A DNA stretch of 64,000 nucleotides from Meloidogyne chitwoodi (Eukaryota > Nematoda > Chromadorea > Rhabditida > Meloidogynidae): positions 2,108,001 to 2,172,000 of the forward strand of contig JACZZP010000009.1 of NCBI GenBank assembly GCA_015183035.1, given 5' to 3'. This document shows, piece by piece, positions 54,351-63,795 of this stretch. The stretch's first letter is position 1. Each line of letters begins with the position of its first letter. The position numbers and the translations under genes were made by a program. The notes below the pieces were generated by a model. That model did no database searches. It was not told where the DNA came from and was given only the letters and a program-made list of their open reading frames with translations.

Positions 54351-55213
54351 AGAGGGTATTTTTTATTTTATTTCCTTAAAAGAAGAAATAACTGTTTGTT
54401 TATCAAAATATAATTATTTTTATTATTAAATATATTAGAGGTTTCATATTGTGAAAATATATTAAATTGTTGATTTAATAATTCTTTAAAAATTTTTTTA
54501 ATTATGAAAAATTAAAAAATAACAATTTAAAAAAGGGAATTGTTATTTATTATATATGGAGTATTCTCGCTGGCCTTTTTAAAATCTCGTTGTTCATTAT
54601 TTTTATTAAAATTTGCAAATTTTAATAATTATATGTAGATATATTTTGATGAGCAGGAATTTTTATATTAAAATTACTTTTAAAAAATTAAATAATATTG
54701 TTATATTTAATCATAATTTATATAAATTTTAATATTTGTTTAGCATGTAATTTGAAATTAAAGTATTAAATTATGTAATTGATATGTATTTAATTTAATT
54801 TTTTATTTAATTTTAATAATTAATTTATTATTTAATAAATTAATTTATTAATAAATAGTAGTATAATAATATTAATTATTGATGTCAAAAATATTTAAAT
54901 AAATAATGTAAATGTGTATTTTTATTTTTTGGTTTATATAATATTAATATTTATTGACTTAATAAATCAATAGAAAGTTTGGTCATTTCTTAATGGCATT
55001 TTTCTTTATGTGAAAGAAAAATAAACTTTCTCAACTTTAAAAGATTTTAAGAGAAACACCCCTCCCATCACTGCTAGATTCTTCCGTGACACGACAATTG
55101 TACAGAGGGAAAATTGTACAGTGGACAATTGTACAGAAGACAATTGTACAGCGGACAATTGTACAGTGAATGTTGGTTAAGTGGTTTAGTTTCAATGGAA
55201 AATTAAATAATAC

Positions 55214-55409
55214 GGAATCAACCCTGAAAGACAATTCCCTGAATATCAACTCAGCCAAGTGGTCATTGCCAATTCGGTCAAGTAATAAAACACTCCTTGT
55301 AGGTCCAAGTTTGCACGGGACCAACTAGTTTAAAAAGGTTTGACCGAATTGGCAATTGGACCACTTGGCTGAGTTGATATTCAGGGAATTGTCTTTCAGG
55401 GGTGGACCC
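55214..55409. mobile_element. Element F: 196-bp palindromic element nested in E
   Basis: Near-perfect inverted repeat with ends GGAATCAACCCTGAAAG and CTTTCAGGGGTGGACCC, and an exact 9-bp duplication AAATAATAC at 55,205-55,213 and 55,410-55,418. Arms of about 75 bp share CCTGAATATCAACTCAGCC and a GCCAATTCGGTCAA core. Confidence 0.9.
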
Positions 55410-55701
55410 AAATAATACATGGCCTTTTTCCTTTAATGTCTTCAAGCGACGAAGGATAGTTTCAGATATAGGGTCAGAAATTGAAGGAGAAATAATGGTG
55501 AACTATAATTTAGAATTTTTTGAAACTAAATCCGAAAGAGGGAAAAGTCTGCTTATAAGAGGAGGTTTTGAATACTATTTTGAGGCCGAAAGCAGAAGTA
55601 TAGAAGGTATTGAATTCTGGAGATGTGTAAAGGTAGTTGGCGTCCGGAATATTTATCTTCGGAATATTCCTCTCCATATTTTCGGAATATTCCTCTTTTA
55701 G
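55402..55701 (+). pseudogene. FLYWCH-like zinc-finger fragment
   Basis: Open for 99 codons from the edge of element F; the meaningful part begins near NYNLEFFETKSERGKSLL and runs through GGFEYYFEAESRSIEGIEF to WRCVKVVG. This fits the first half of a FLYWCH domain (F...S.RG..LL..GY.Y........ WRC). The domain's downstream Cys/His residues are missing, and the frame then runs into word repeats. FLYWCH domains are known beside Mutator-like transposases, which fits its place in an inverted-repeat element. Possibly an N-terminal remnant of the transposase. Confidence 0.55.
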
Positions 55702-55950
55702 AAGATAATTCCTCTCCAAATAAAAATACAAAAACATAGTTTCCACTTTAAAAAATTTTTATGCATAAATTAAAGAATGATACAGCGAGCAGGCGATCCT
55801 CTTAATTATTTACGAAACGTTTCTTATAGATTGGCGCGTCATTAATTTCTTTTAAAAATGATCGTTCACTGTACAATTGTCCTCTGTACAATTGTCTTCT
55901 TTACAATTATCCACTGTACAATTGTCCCACTGTACAATTGTCCTAGCGCC

Positions 55951-56677
55951 GATTCTTCTATCACCCTCTGTCTATTTAATGTATTTTTTTCTAATTATTT
56001 TTTAGTAAGAAAGGGCATACGACATTTCGCCTCTACGGCAAAAAAACTACATTTCGTTTACCCGAGCCCACGATTTTTTGCCGTCGGACGAAATGTTGTA
56101 TAATTTCTGTCGACGAAATGTCTGGACACAAAGACAAATTTTACATTTTTTTCATTTCTCTGGGAAACTTGAAATATTTAAAATTATAATTTTTAAATAT
56201 ATTATAAAATAATTGAACATAACAACTCTGTTTATTAATTTTATCAAAAATTCAAAAAAGCAAATCCAATCAACGTTGTAATAGTATGCTCGCAAATGCG
56301 ATCTGAACACTGTGACCAAGCGGCAGGTTTTGTCTGCTCCCTTTCGGGCCTGAACCGTTGCCCCGCTCTTTAAACAACCAGGAGCACTAATGCTACCACC
56401 AATGCCCCTTGTTGACTTGGCCCTTGCTCTAGACACTCGCTCAATGCATACCCGTTAATGGATGCTTTTGCCTCCAAGTAGCTGGATTACTAACGTTCGC
56501 CACAACGCTAGGCGAAAGTGAATTAGAATTTATAGAATATATGATAATAAAAATAAAGGAAACAGTTTAATTTATTTTATTTTTAAAGTATGTTAGTTAC
56601 ATTGTTTGTTTTTAATTTTAATCACTTTTTCTCTTATTGTTAGTTAGAGTACTTTTTACTTTGAAATTCCTTATAAA
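55951..56677. other. Intergenic with a GC-richer repeat fragment
   Basis: 56,256-56,515 is less AT-rich; its left end is shared (inverted) with 16,876-16,905, and CGCTAGGCG at about 56,508 recurs at 28,188. The minus-strand frame over it lacks motifs. 56,030-56,125 has GACGAAATG words and their complement, a small palindrome. Confidence 0.45.
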
Positions 56678-56761
56678 ATGAAAACAGGACTTTCAAAATT
56701 ATTTGAACTTCAACCTGATCCTTATGATAATACACAAACAAAGTTTTTATGTATTTGCTTG
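56678..56761 (+). CDS. Possible orphan first exon
   Basis: 28 codons starting MKTGLSKLFELQPDPYDN, with normal amino-acid composition, and ending at a good donor (GGTTTG). The next plausible acceptor (TTTTAAG, about 56,802) leads to only a few codons before a stop. It may be the remnant of a lost gene or part of one I cannot assemble. It is 755 bp upstream of the lyase gene and not in continuity with it. Confidence 0.25.
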
Positions 56762-57515
56762 GTTTGTTTTTTAATATTTATTTAAAATTTAATTATTTTA
56801 AGTTTACAAATGTGAAAATTCTCTGAACTGACAATGAGCAAAGTGTGGAACACAAAAAGGGGAATAAAAATTGAAAAAAATGAGAAAGAGTGAATAAATT
56901 ATAAACATGTTTCTTAAGCTATGTAATATTCACTCATGTATATATTTTGTATTATTAAGCTTAAAAAGGAGAGAGTAGAGGAATAAAATGCTGAATTGTT
57001 GTGCCAGTATCTTTTACCCTGAAGATCAACAAACTTTTTTGTTTTATTTTTAAGAATACAATTAATCCAAGTTTTACAATTTTACAAGTTTGTTTCATAC
57101 ATATTTCTTCAGGTTTATTCTTTCCAAGTTTTACAATCCTCTCAAATATAAATTTTAGAAACAAAGCTTAAATTCGGTTTATCAACTTCAGAGAATTTAG
57201 GTGAATGCCCTCAAGCTTTAAAGTAGATTTCTGAGGCTATCTGGTGTTATTTTGTGTGTTGCTCTTTTGAGTCTACTCAATATGCCTCGACTGCCTTTAG
57301 AAATAGTCTGCTTTCCTCACTTAAATTTATTTTCTAAGCATCCCTTTGCGCTAATGCCAGTGTAATTAGCGTTAGATACTATGCTTAAGGCCGAATTTGT
57401 TTTATAAAATATTTTGAAAATGACGATATAATTTAAGTAAATCTATTGATTTAAATAAATGGCAATAAATATTGACTACAACCTCTAATCATAATAAATT
57501 TTAAATATTTTAGTT

Positions 57516-59605
57516 ATGTCCAATGTCTCTTTATCTTTATTATTGGCCCTTATTTGCATTCTAGTACAAGGCCAAGTGTTGATAGGCAAAAATATTCCTG
57601 AATTTTATGATAATTCTTGGGCAGAACTCTTTCAACAAGGATCTCTTGACAATGAAGGTTTTAAATTTTTTATAATTTTAATTTATATTGCATATGATGG
57701 GTATCAATATTTATACAATTAGTACACGTCGTTGTTGGGGAATAACATTTCTTTAAAAGTTACAAAAATTATTCATTTCCTCAATATTCAAGAGTTTATA
57801 ATGCAATATCACCATTTATTTACATTTAAAATTCAACTAAACTTTTATTAAATTAAAAAAAACATTTTTAAATTTTATATTAAATAATTTATAATAATTT
57901 TTTAAATTTTATATAATTACTAAAATTTATTTTATATAACAAATTGTGCTAATTTTATAACATTCAGAAACTTTAAGTCGCGTTGGAAGTGCTCTAGCTC
58001 AACTTCAAAACCAACATAAAGAAATCCCATATGAAGAGAATGCAGAAAATGATTTAAATAAAATTGAGGAAATTAACGAATTAAATAATCAAGTTGTTCA
58101 AATATAATATAAAATTTATCTCAAAATATAATTTAAGGAAAGTTTTACGTTGCAACTTCCATCAAATATTGGGCAAACGCCCGGTATTGCTTTAGATCCT
58201 CTCAATCGGCTAGTTCTTTTTCATCGGTCTGGACGTGTTTGGAATGAATTGTAAGTTATATAATTATTTTCATTATTTTATGTTTATTTTTTCTTACTTT
58301 TTAGTTCATTTGATGAAAACAACCATCTAAACAGGTATTCATCAAGTTTGATAAAACTTTAGTTTCTCAATTGTAAAAAAGTTTATTTATTTTACAACTT
58401 GTAAAAAAGTTTATTTATTTTTACAAATTGTAAAAATGCTGAATTAAAATTTACATAGTAAGGCTTTAAAATTTTACAAACTTTTTAAGATCTTTGGGAA
58501 TCATTCCAAATACAACAATTGCTGTTATTGATACAGAAACAGGCGCAGTGTTGGAAGAGCATGGTAAGGGAATGTATTATATGCCTCATGGATTAACCAT
58601 TGATTCCGATGGAAATATTTGGCTTACTGATGTTGGAAGTCATCAAGTTCACAAACTTGATAAAGACTTTAATGTTTTTTATTTTTGTAGAAAAATAAGT
58701 TTAAATTTATTATTTCAGTTAGTGATGAGTTTAGGCAAAAAGCTTGTTCCAGGGTAATATTTTAAGAATTTAAAAAAAATTATTTTCTATTTAGCTCTGA
58801 TGAAAAACATTTTTGTAAACCAACAGATGTTGCTATTGCAAGCACCGGAGAATTTTTTGTAGCCGATGGTTACTGTAATAGCCGAATAATGAAGTTTGAC
58901 AAAAAAGGAAAATTCCTCTGTCAATTTGGACAGCCTGATTGTATTATAGAGGGACAATCTAAAATTAAATAAATATTTGTTTCAGCCAATGAAACTCCAA
59001 AAAATGGCGAATTTCTTGTTCCTCATTCATTGACACTTATTGAAGATCTCAATTTGCTTTGTGTTGCAGACCGTGAAAATGAACGGTAAATTGTTTTTAA
59101 CTTTTCCTACAGAATTCTGTTTTTTAGAGACAGAATTTCTTTCATAAGAGAGAATTCTGATTTTTTATTTTTCTAATTTTAAGTATTCAATGCTTTTCTG
59201 CCGGATTAGAAGGTGCTCAACATCATCATAGGCGTGCGTACGTTCCAACAGGCACTTTCTTCACAAAAGCAGAAAATATTGGACGGGTCTTTGCTATTAG
59301 AGAAAAAGGTTAATTTTATTATTTTTAAATTCTTTAAATTAATTTTTAGAACACTTTCTCGTTGGTGTAACTAATCAAGATCAGGGCAATCAACTCGAAT
59401 CTCAAGTTTTTGTAATGGATATGAACACTGGAAAGGCTAACAGCTTTGCTAAGGTATTATTATAATTTTAAAAAATTAATTTTTTGATTTTTAGGGTCTA
59501 TTAAATGCCCATGCACTTGCAATTAGCGATAATGGCGAAATCTATGTTTCACAAATTGAGCCAAACCAAATTGTAAAATTTAGTATTTCATTAAACGAAA
59601 ATTAA
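57516..59605 (+). CDS. pgal-1: Peptidylglycine alpha-amidating lyase (PAL), 11 exons
   Basis: Exons: 57516-57657, 57968-58092, 58138-58250, 58305-58334, 58490-58673, 58719-58753, 58795-58940, 58986-59085, 59184-59308, 59350-59453, 59495-59605 (exon 2 may end at 58095). 404 residues. The start follows TTTTAG by two bases, as for trans-splicing; a signal peptide (SLSLLLALICILVQG) follows. The six-bladed NHL-type propeller has the family's zinc histidines in MPHGLTID, VPHSLTL and NAHALAIS, the arginine in FHRSGRVW and the tyrosine in ADGYCNSRI. PAL cleaves peptidyl-alpha-hydroxyglycine to the amidated peptide and glyoxylate, the last step of neuropeptide amidation, in the secretory pathway. Here it is a stand-alone lyase without the monooxygenase domain, as known in nematodes. 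A charged 40-residue insert (exon 2) lies before the propeller. It looks complete. Confidence 0.93.
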
Positions 59606-60578
59606 GAGTGAAAGCTCAGAAACGAGAAGAAAAATGTATAAAAAAATATTTTAATAAAGCATCTCTATTTTGATATCTCTTCCTCTCTTTTACATACTTT
59701 ATGTTCCCTTTTATTTTACAAATTTAAAATATATTATATACCTACACAAAAATGGCGGGCGAATGATTTACAAATGATGGCGATAAAATTTAAATTTTGT
59801 TTTTATTTAATCACAATATTTAATTATAATATATTAACCAGTGGATGAGTTAAAAGGAACGATGTTGGTAGTAGTATTTTTGAAAACAGAGCAAAAATTA
59901 TTAAATTTTTATAAGAGATACTTAACAGTATTGAAAATATTGTTCGACTCAGTTTTCGGAGCTCTTTTAAATGACACCTTACTTGTTCAAACGGTCCAGA
60001 AATAAAAATCTTGTATAAGTCACAACATTCAAAATGCTGAACTAAAATCAACAATGCTACCAACCTCTTTTAATTTTAATTAAAAAGTAATTATATTTTA
60101 CTTGTATTTAATAAAACCTCCAATGTCCAAAAGTAAAAAAATATAAAATAAATAGTAATTAATATTTTATTAAATTTATATAAATAAATTTAATTTTTAA
60201 TATTTAAATGATTCATATTTAATTAATTATTTTACAATTTAAAAATAAAAACAGCAAAATTTCTAATAAAAAAATTTATGATTTTAAATTTTGATAAAAA
60301 TATGAATAATATTAATTTAAATAATCTAGTTATTTAATATTAATTTTATTAAATAAAAAAAAAAGAAATTTATTTTATTTTTTCCAACAATTCTTTTTTT
60401 AAATTTTTATCCGTAAAGGTTGTATTAACAAAAATTGTGTTTTAGCTTTTTCTGATAAATTAAAACAGAACTAAAATCTGAAATGAAAATTTTTGGACAT
60501 TTTTAGGAAAATAAATAAATATTAATATTTAAATAATTTTAAGAATTATATATTTAATTTAAATTAATTAAAATTAAA
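59606..60578. other. Intergenic region, no gene seen
   Basis: An AATAAAG-type polyadenylation signal for the lyase is at 59,653-59,659. The minus-strand frame at 59,824-60,063 has no motif. The rest is AT-rich. Confidence 0.5.
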
Positions 60579-61417
60579 ATGTTCTTTATTTTTGTATTAT
60601 TTTATATTTTGATGCTTTTGGATTATGGAGGTTTTATTAAATAATTAATTTTAATTAAATAGGCTGGTATTAAAGCCAGATTAGTTCAGTAATTATTTTT
60701 AAGAAAAGTCAGTTATTAAATTAATATTATTAAAAATAAATATTTTTATTAATTTTAGATTCATATAATTGTACCAATGGATTGGAACATAGTAAAATTA
60801 ATTTAAAACCTAGGGGAACTTGCGATACTGAAGACGAATTAGTTAAGGAAAGGGCAAAGTTATTAAATATAACTGAAATTAAATGTATGACTATTAAATG
60901 TGAAGATGGTAGTAGTCTTAAATCTTGTGGTAAATGTACTTTAAAAACAATAATGGTAAAAGGCGTTAAATGTGAATGTTCTGAATGTACCTCTAATCTT
61001 TGCAATTCTGGCTATTCTGGCAGTTCTGAAAAACCAAAAAATTTTGAAACAACTGGAAAACCAAAAAATTTTGGAACAACTGGAAAACCAAAAAATTTTG
61101 GAACAACTGGAAAACCAAAAAATTTTGGAACTTCTGAAAAACCAAAATTGTTTGAAACAACTGGAAAACCAAAAAATTTTGGAACTTCTGGAAAACCAAA
61201 ATTGTTTGGAACAACTGGAAAACCTGCAATTTCTGGAACTTTTGGCATACCTGGAAATGCTGGAACTTCTAGCAAACCTGGAAATTCTGGAAGTGTTAGA
61301 AATAATGTTATTGGAATTATGTCACAATTTAATTGGGGCATTGTTTTGTGTTTTTTAGTTATTGGAAGTAAATTTAATTATATTTTTTATTTTAAAATAT
61401 TTTTTATAATTTGTTGA
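60579..61417 (+). CDS. Ly6-like secreted protein with 9-residue repeat stalk
   Basis: Exon 1 60579-60630 (signal peptide MFFIFVLFYILMLLDYG) splices with GT...AG to exon 2 from 60759; the frame runs to 61,417. Mature part: about 85 residues with ten cysteines ending CSECTSNLCN, the ending typical of Ly6/uPAR three-finger domains (C..LCN). Then come about nine repeats of a nine-residue unit like GKPKNFGTT (61,018-61,290), and a hydrophobic C-terminus (NWGIVLCFLVIG), as for GPI anchoring. Another exon after GGAA|GTAAATT at 61,365 cannot be excluded; in that case the last 17 residues change. It is probably a surface or secreted protein; ligand unknown. Confidence 0.65.
61018..61290 (+). repeat. 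27-bp minisatellite coding the protein stalk
   Basis: Units such as GGAAAACCAAAAAATTTTGG plus AACAACT, about ten copies, the first seven closely alike and the last three diverged (GKPAISGTF, GIPGNAGTS, SKPGNSGSV). All lengths are multiples of 3. Confidence 0.85.
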
Positions 61418-61637
61418 AAGTATTACTTAATTTAATTTTATTATTGTTGTAAAATACATATATTAAAAATTTAAAAACAAAATTTAAATTTATCAAAAAA
61501 ATATATTTTTTATTATTAGCTTTATTCATCCAAACATGAACATCTGCTGTGAAAATGAGATTTAAAAAAAATAATAAAATTTATATATTTAAATTGATTT
61601 TTTAATAAATATTATTTGTATATTTTAAAATATTTTT

Positions 61638-61893
61638 GGGGTCAACCCTTTTGATCAACACCCTTTTGATCAACCCCCTTTTGATCAACGCCCTTTTGAT
61701 CAACTCCCCTTTTGATCAACACTAATTTTTTCTTTTAAACGAATTTTTACGCCAGAATATAGTGTTGATCAAAAGGGGAGTTGATCAAAAGAGCGTTGAT
61801 CAAAAGGGGGAGTTGATCAAAAGGGGGTTGATCAAAAGGGGGTTGATCAAAAGGGTGTTGATCAAAAGGGTGTTGATCAAAAGGGGTGGGCCC
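61638..61893. mobile_element. Element G: inverted-repeat transposon of TTGATCAAAAGGG words
   Basis: 256 bp. Ends GGGGTCAACCC and GGGTGGGCCC; the left arm has five copies of CCCTTTTGATCAAC-like words and the right arm eight of the complement, separated by a 50-bp loop. The 8-bp duplication ATATTTTT is at 61,630-61,637 and 61,894-61,901. Each word contains the palindrome TTGATCAA. Confidence 0.88.
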
Positions 61894-61923
61894 ATATTTT
61901 TATATTTAATAAAAACAAATTTT

Positions 61924-62593
61924 GGCACTTGTCAAGATGGGACGGCTTTTTTTGCGGACTTTTTTTGCGGACAAATTATTTTTTGATTTTTTCCCAAGGC
62001 AATAAGAGTGTACCTTGACTAACAAATATGTGTAAATGTTTTTTACCTTGTCATTTATATTTTTGTTAATCAATTATCCAATAAAATGATTCAAACTCTT
62101 AAAAATTTTACTTTGTTACAATTATACACCAAAATAAGCTTACCCGATGATGAATTTCAACATTGGCTTTCTAGTCTTGGTATGCTTCACAAAACAAGAA
62201 CATGTATTTGTGGCTCAGAAATGCGTAAAGAAAATTATAAGCAATATGGACAATGGCGTTGTAAAAAAACAACATGTAGAAAAACAAAAGGGGCTTTGGT
62301 TGGCACTTTCTTCAATGGTTTTAAGCTAACTTTCAAACAAGTGATACAGGTAAATTTTGCCGATTATGTACTTTATACCATTTGGAAAATTTCCTTCTAA
62401 GATAATGTATTTTTGGTCGAGAAGACCAGTTATACATATAAATCAAAAAGAATTGCAAAGAGAAATTGGTGTGTCAAGGCAGTCAATAATTGATTGGCAA
62501 AACTTTCACTCTTATTGCCTTGGGAAAAAATCAAAAAATAATTTGTCCGCAAAAAAAGTCCGCAAAAAAAGCCGTCCCATCTTAACAAGTGCC
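61924..62593 (+). mobile_element. Element H: truncated Merlin/IS1016-type transposon
   Basis: 670 bp with ~88-bp terminal inverted repeats (GGCACTTGTCAAGATGGG ... and its complement near 62,575-62,593, AAGTGCC at the end). An exact 8-bp duplication CAAATTTT is at 61,916-61,923 and 62,594-62,601. Between the arms is the N-terminal half of a transposase. Merlin elements have 8- or 9-bp duplications, which agrees. Confidence 0.88.
62086..62515 (+). pseudogene. Merlin-type transposase, N-terminal part only
   Basis: Exon 1 62086-62349 and exon 2 from 62402 with GT...AG. Exon 1 has a zinc-ribbon-like region: CICGSEMRKENYKQYGQWRC, then KKTTCRKTKGALVGTFF. Exon 2 begins IMYFWSRRPVIHIN and goes on to EIGVSRQSIIDWQNFHSY, the helix-turn-helix region found just before the catalytic core of IS1016/Merlin (ISXO2-like) transposases. 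The DDE core is absent: the frame enters the right inverted repeat at about 62,507. An internal deletion derivative that cannot act by itself. Confidence 0.75.
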
Positions 62594-62754
62594 CAAATTT
62601 TAATAATTAAACTTTATATCAAATGTTTATTTCTATGTGTAATAAACAGATTAACCTCGTGATTTATGAGATAAATAATTTATCGTAGAATTATAAAAAA
62701 GAATTTTAATAAATATGATTAAATAATTTATTAAAAAACTATTTTAAAAAATTT

Positions 62755-62990
62755 GTTTATTGACGAAAAGTCCGTTGACATAAAGTCCAATGAAGAAAGG
62801 TATTGACGAATGGTCCATTGACGTAAATTCCGTTGACGAGAAGTCGTGCCACCAAGAAAAATAAACTTTCTAACGGCTCCCCGACTTTTCGTCAATGGAC
62901 TTTACGTCAACGGACCATCCGTCAATACTTTTAGTCAATGGACTTTATGTCAACGGACTTTTCGTCAATGAACAAATATTTTTTAAAAAA
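62755..62990. mobile_element. Element I: inverted repeat of TTGACGTAAAGTCC words
   Basis: The left arm reads TTGACGAAAAGTCCGTTGAC, ATAAAGTCC, ...; the right arm is its complement to about 62,985. The word (A/G)TTGAC-(G/A)-(T/A)AAAGTCC recurs with small changes. Outer parts (AATATTTGTTCATTGACG) are also mirrored. Target duplication not resolved. Element J is a second copy. Confidence 0.75.
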
Positions 62991-63167
62991 GTTAAACGAG
63001 AATTTCGTTTTAAATGTTACAGTTTATTGTAAAATATACTTATATTAGTTATAGTATGTATTTAGTTATTGTAATTAGTAATGGAGTGGTTATGGTAACT
63101 TAAATTGCGTGTTGATCTTATTGGTGGTGATTTCTAGGGAGGTCAGTCCAGTTATGCTTCTTTTTAA

Positions 63168-63540
63168 CGGTAAAGGACGATTCAGAGTCGGCTGATTCAG
63201 AGTAGCTCGTATAACTTTTTTCATTTTAAACTTTTTCAAATAATTTTTATATCATTCGAAAGAGCTCCAAAAGTGGAGTCTTTTCATCAATTGGACCGAT
63301 CAGATCAGTTGATTTTAGAAAAAGTTACGCCCGAAAAACACGAAAATCAAAATTTTCCACTTATCACGCTATTACTTTTTGTTGAGTGATCTGATTGGAT
63401 CGGTCAAATTAGATAACTTTATCCGCTTATCGGATGCTTTCGATTAATAAAAGAACTATTCAGATCGGTTAAGAAATAAAAAAGTTATAACCAAAAACAA
63501 CCTGCTACTCTGAATCGGCCGACTGAATCATCCCCTACCC
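63168..63540. mobile_element. Element C, copy 2 (intact)
   Basis: 373 bp. Ends CGGTAAAGGACGATTCAGAG and CTGAATCATCCCCTACCC; the words GATTCAGAGT/ACTCTGAATC are repeated in the arms. The exact 9-bp duplication TCTTTTTAA is at 63,159-63,167 and 63,541-63,549. The reverse complement matches the split copy at 38.2-39.1 kb. Confidence 0.9.
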
Positions 63541-63574
63541 TCTTTTTAATTAATATTATTTTCTTTAATTTTTT

Positions 63575-63795
63575 AAAAAATATTTGTTCATTGACGAAAA
63601 GTCCGTTGACATAAAGTCCATTGACGAAAAGTATTGACGGAAGGTCCGTTGACGTAAAGTCCGTTGACGAAAAGTCGTGCCACCTACCTGAAAACTCCAT
63701 GACTTTTTGTCAATGGACTTTACGTCAATGGACCATCCGTCAATATTTGTTAATGGATTTTAAGTCAACGGACTTTTTGTCAATGACTAAATATG
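63575..63795. mobile_element. Element J: second copy of the TTGACG/AAAGTCC inverted repeat
   Basis: The left arm from AATATTTGTTCATTGACG (63,578) is nearly identical to the arms of element I, including the central GTCGTGCCACC; the right arm is complementary to 63,785. I and J flank element C copy 2. Confidence 0.75.

Larger units (their letters stand above)
39573..55076. other. 15.5-kb AT-rich region without a supported gene
   Basis: Only very short frames occur (for example 43,186-43,383 and 53,063-53,284), without motifs and rich in I, F, N and K, as random AT-rich DNA gives. Scattered less AT-rich islands of 30-100 bp are separated by A/T runs. At least five blocks occur twice or more within the region (listed separately), so it has grown by duplication. 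I find no tRNA, rRNA or transposase. Confidence 0.6.
55085..55950. mobile_element. Element E: inverted-repeat transposon with ACAATTGT words and FLYWCH frame
   Basis: 866 bp. Arms 55,085-55,165 and 55,868-55,950 are made of GACAATTGTACAGNG words and their complement; ends are CGTGACACGACAATTGTAC and GTACAATTGTCCTAGCGCC. The 8-bp duplication GATTCTTC is at 55,077-55,084 and 55,951-55,958. It contains element F and a FLYWCH-like frame, so it probably derives from a Mutator-like element. Confidence 0.85.

Noticed and set aside
56152..56436. Minus-strand 94-codon frame
   Set aside because: It covers a dispersed repeat fragment; no domain or splice support.
60993..61358. Open frames in other phases and on the minus strand over the stalk repeats
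   Set aside because: They follow from a 27-bp repeat that has no stops in any phase; only the frame with signal peptide and cysteine domain is supported.
61638..63795. CRISPR-like repeat-spacer structure
   Set aside because: Words are adjacent or with tiny variable spacers, inverted between arms, and bounded by target duplications. This is transposon architecture in a eukaryote.
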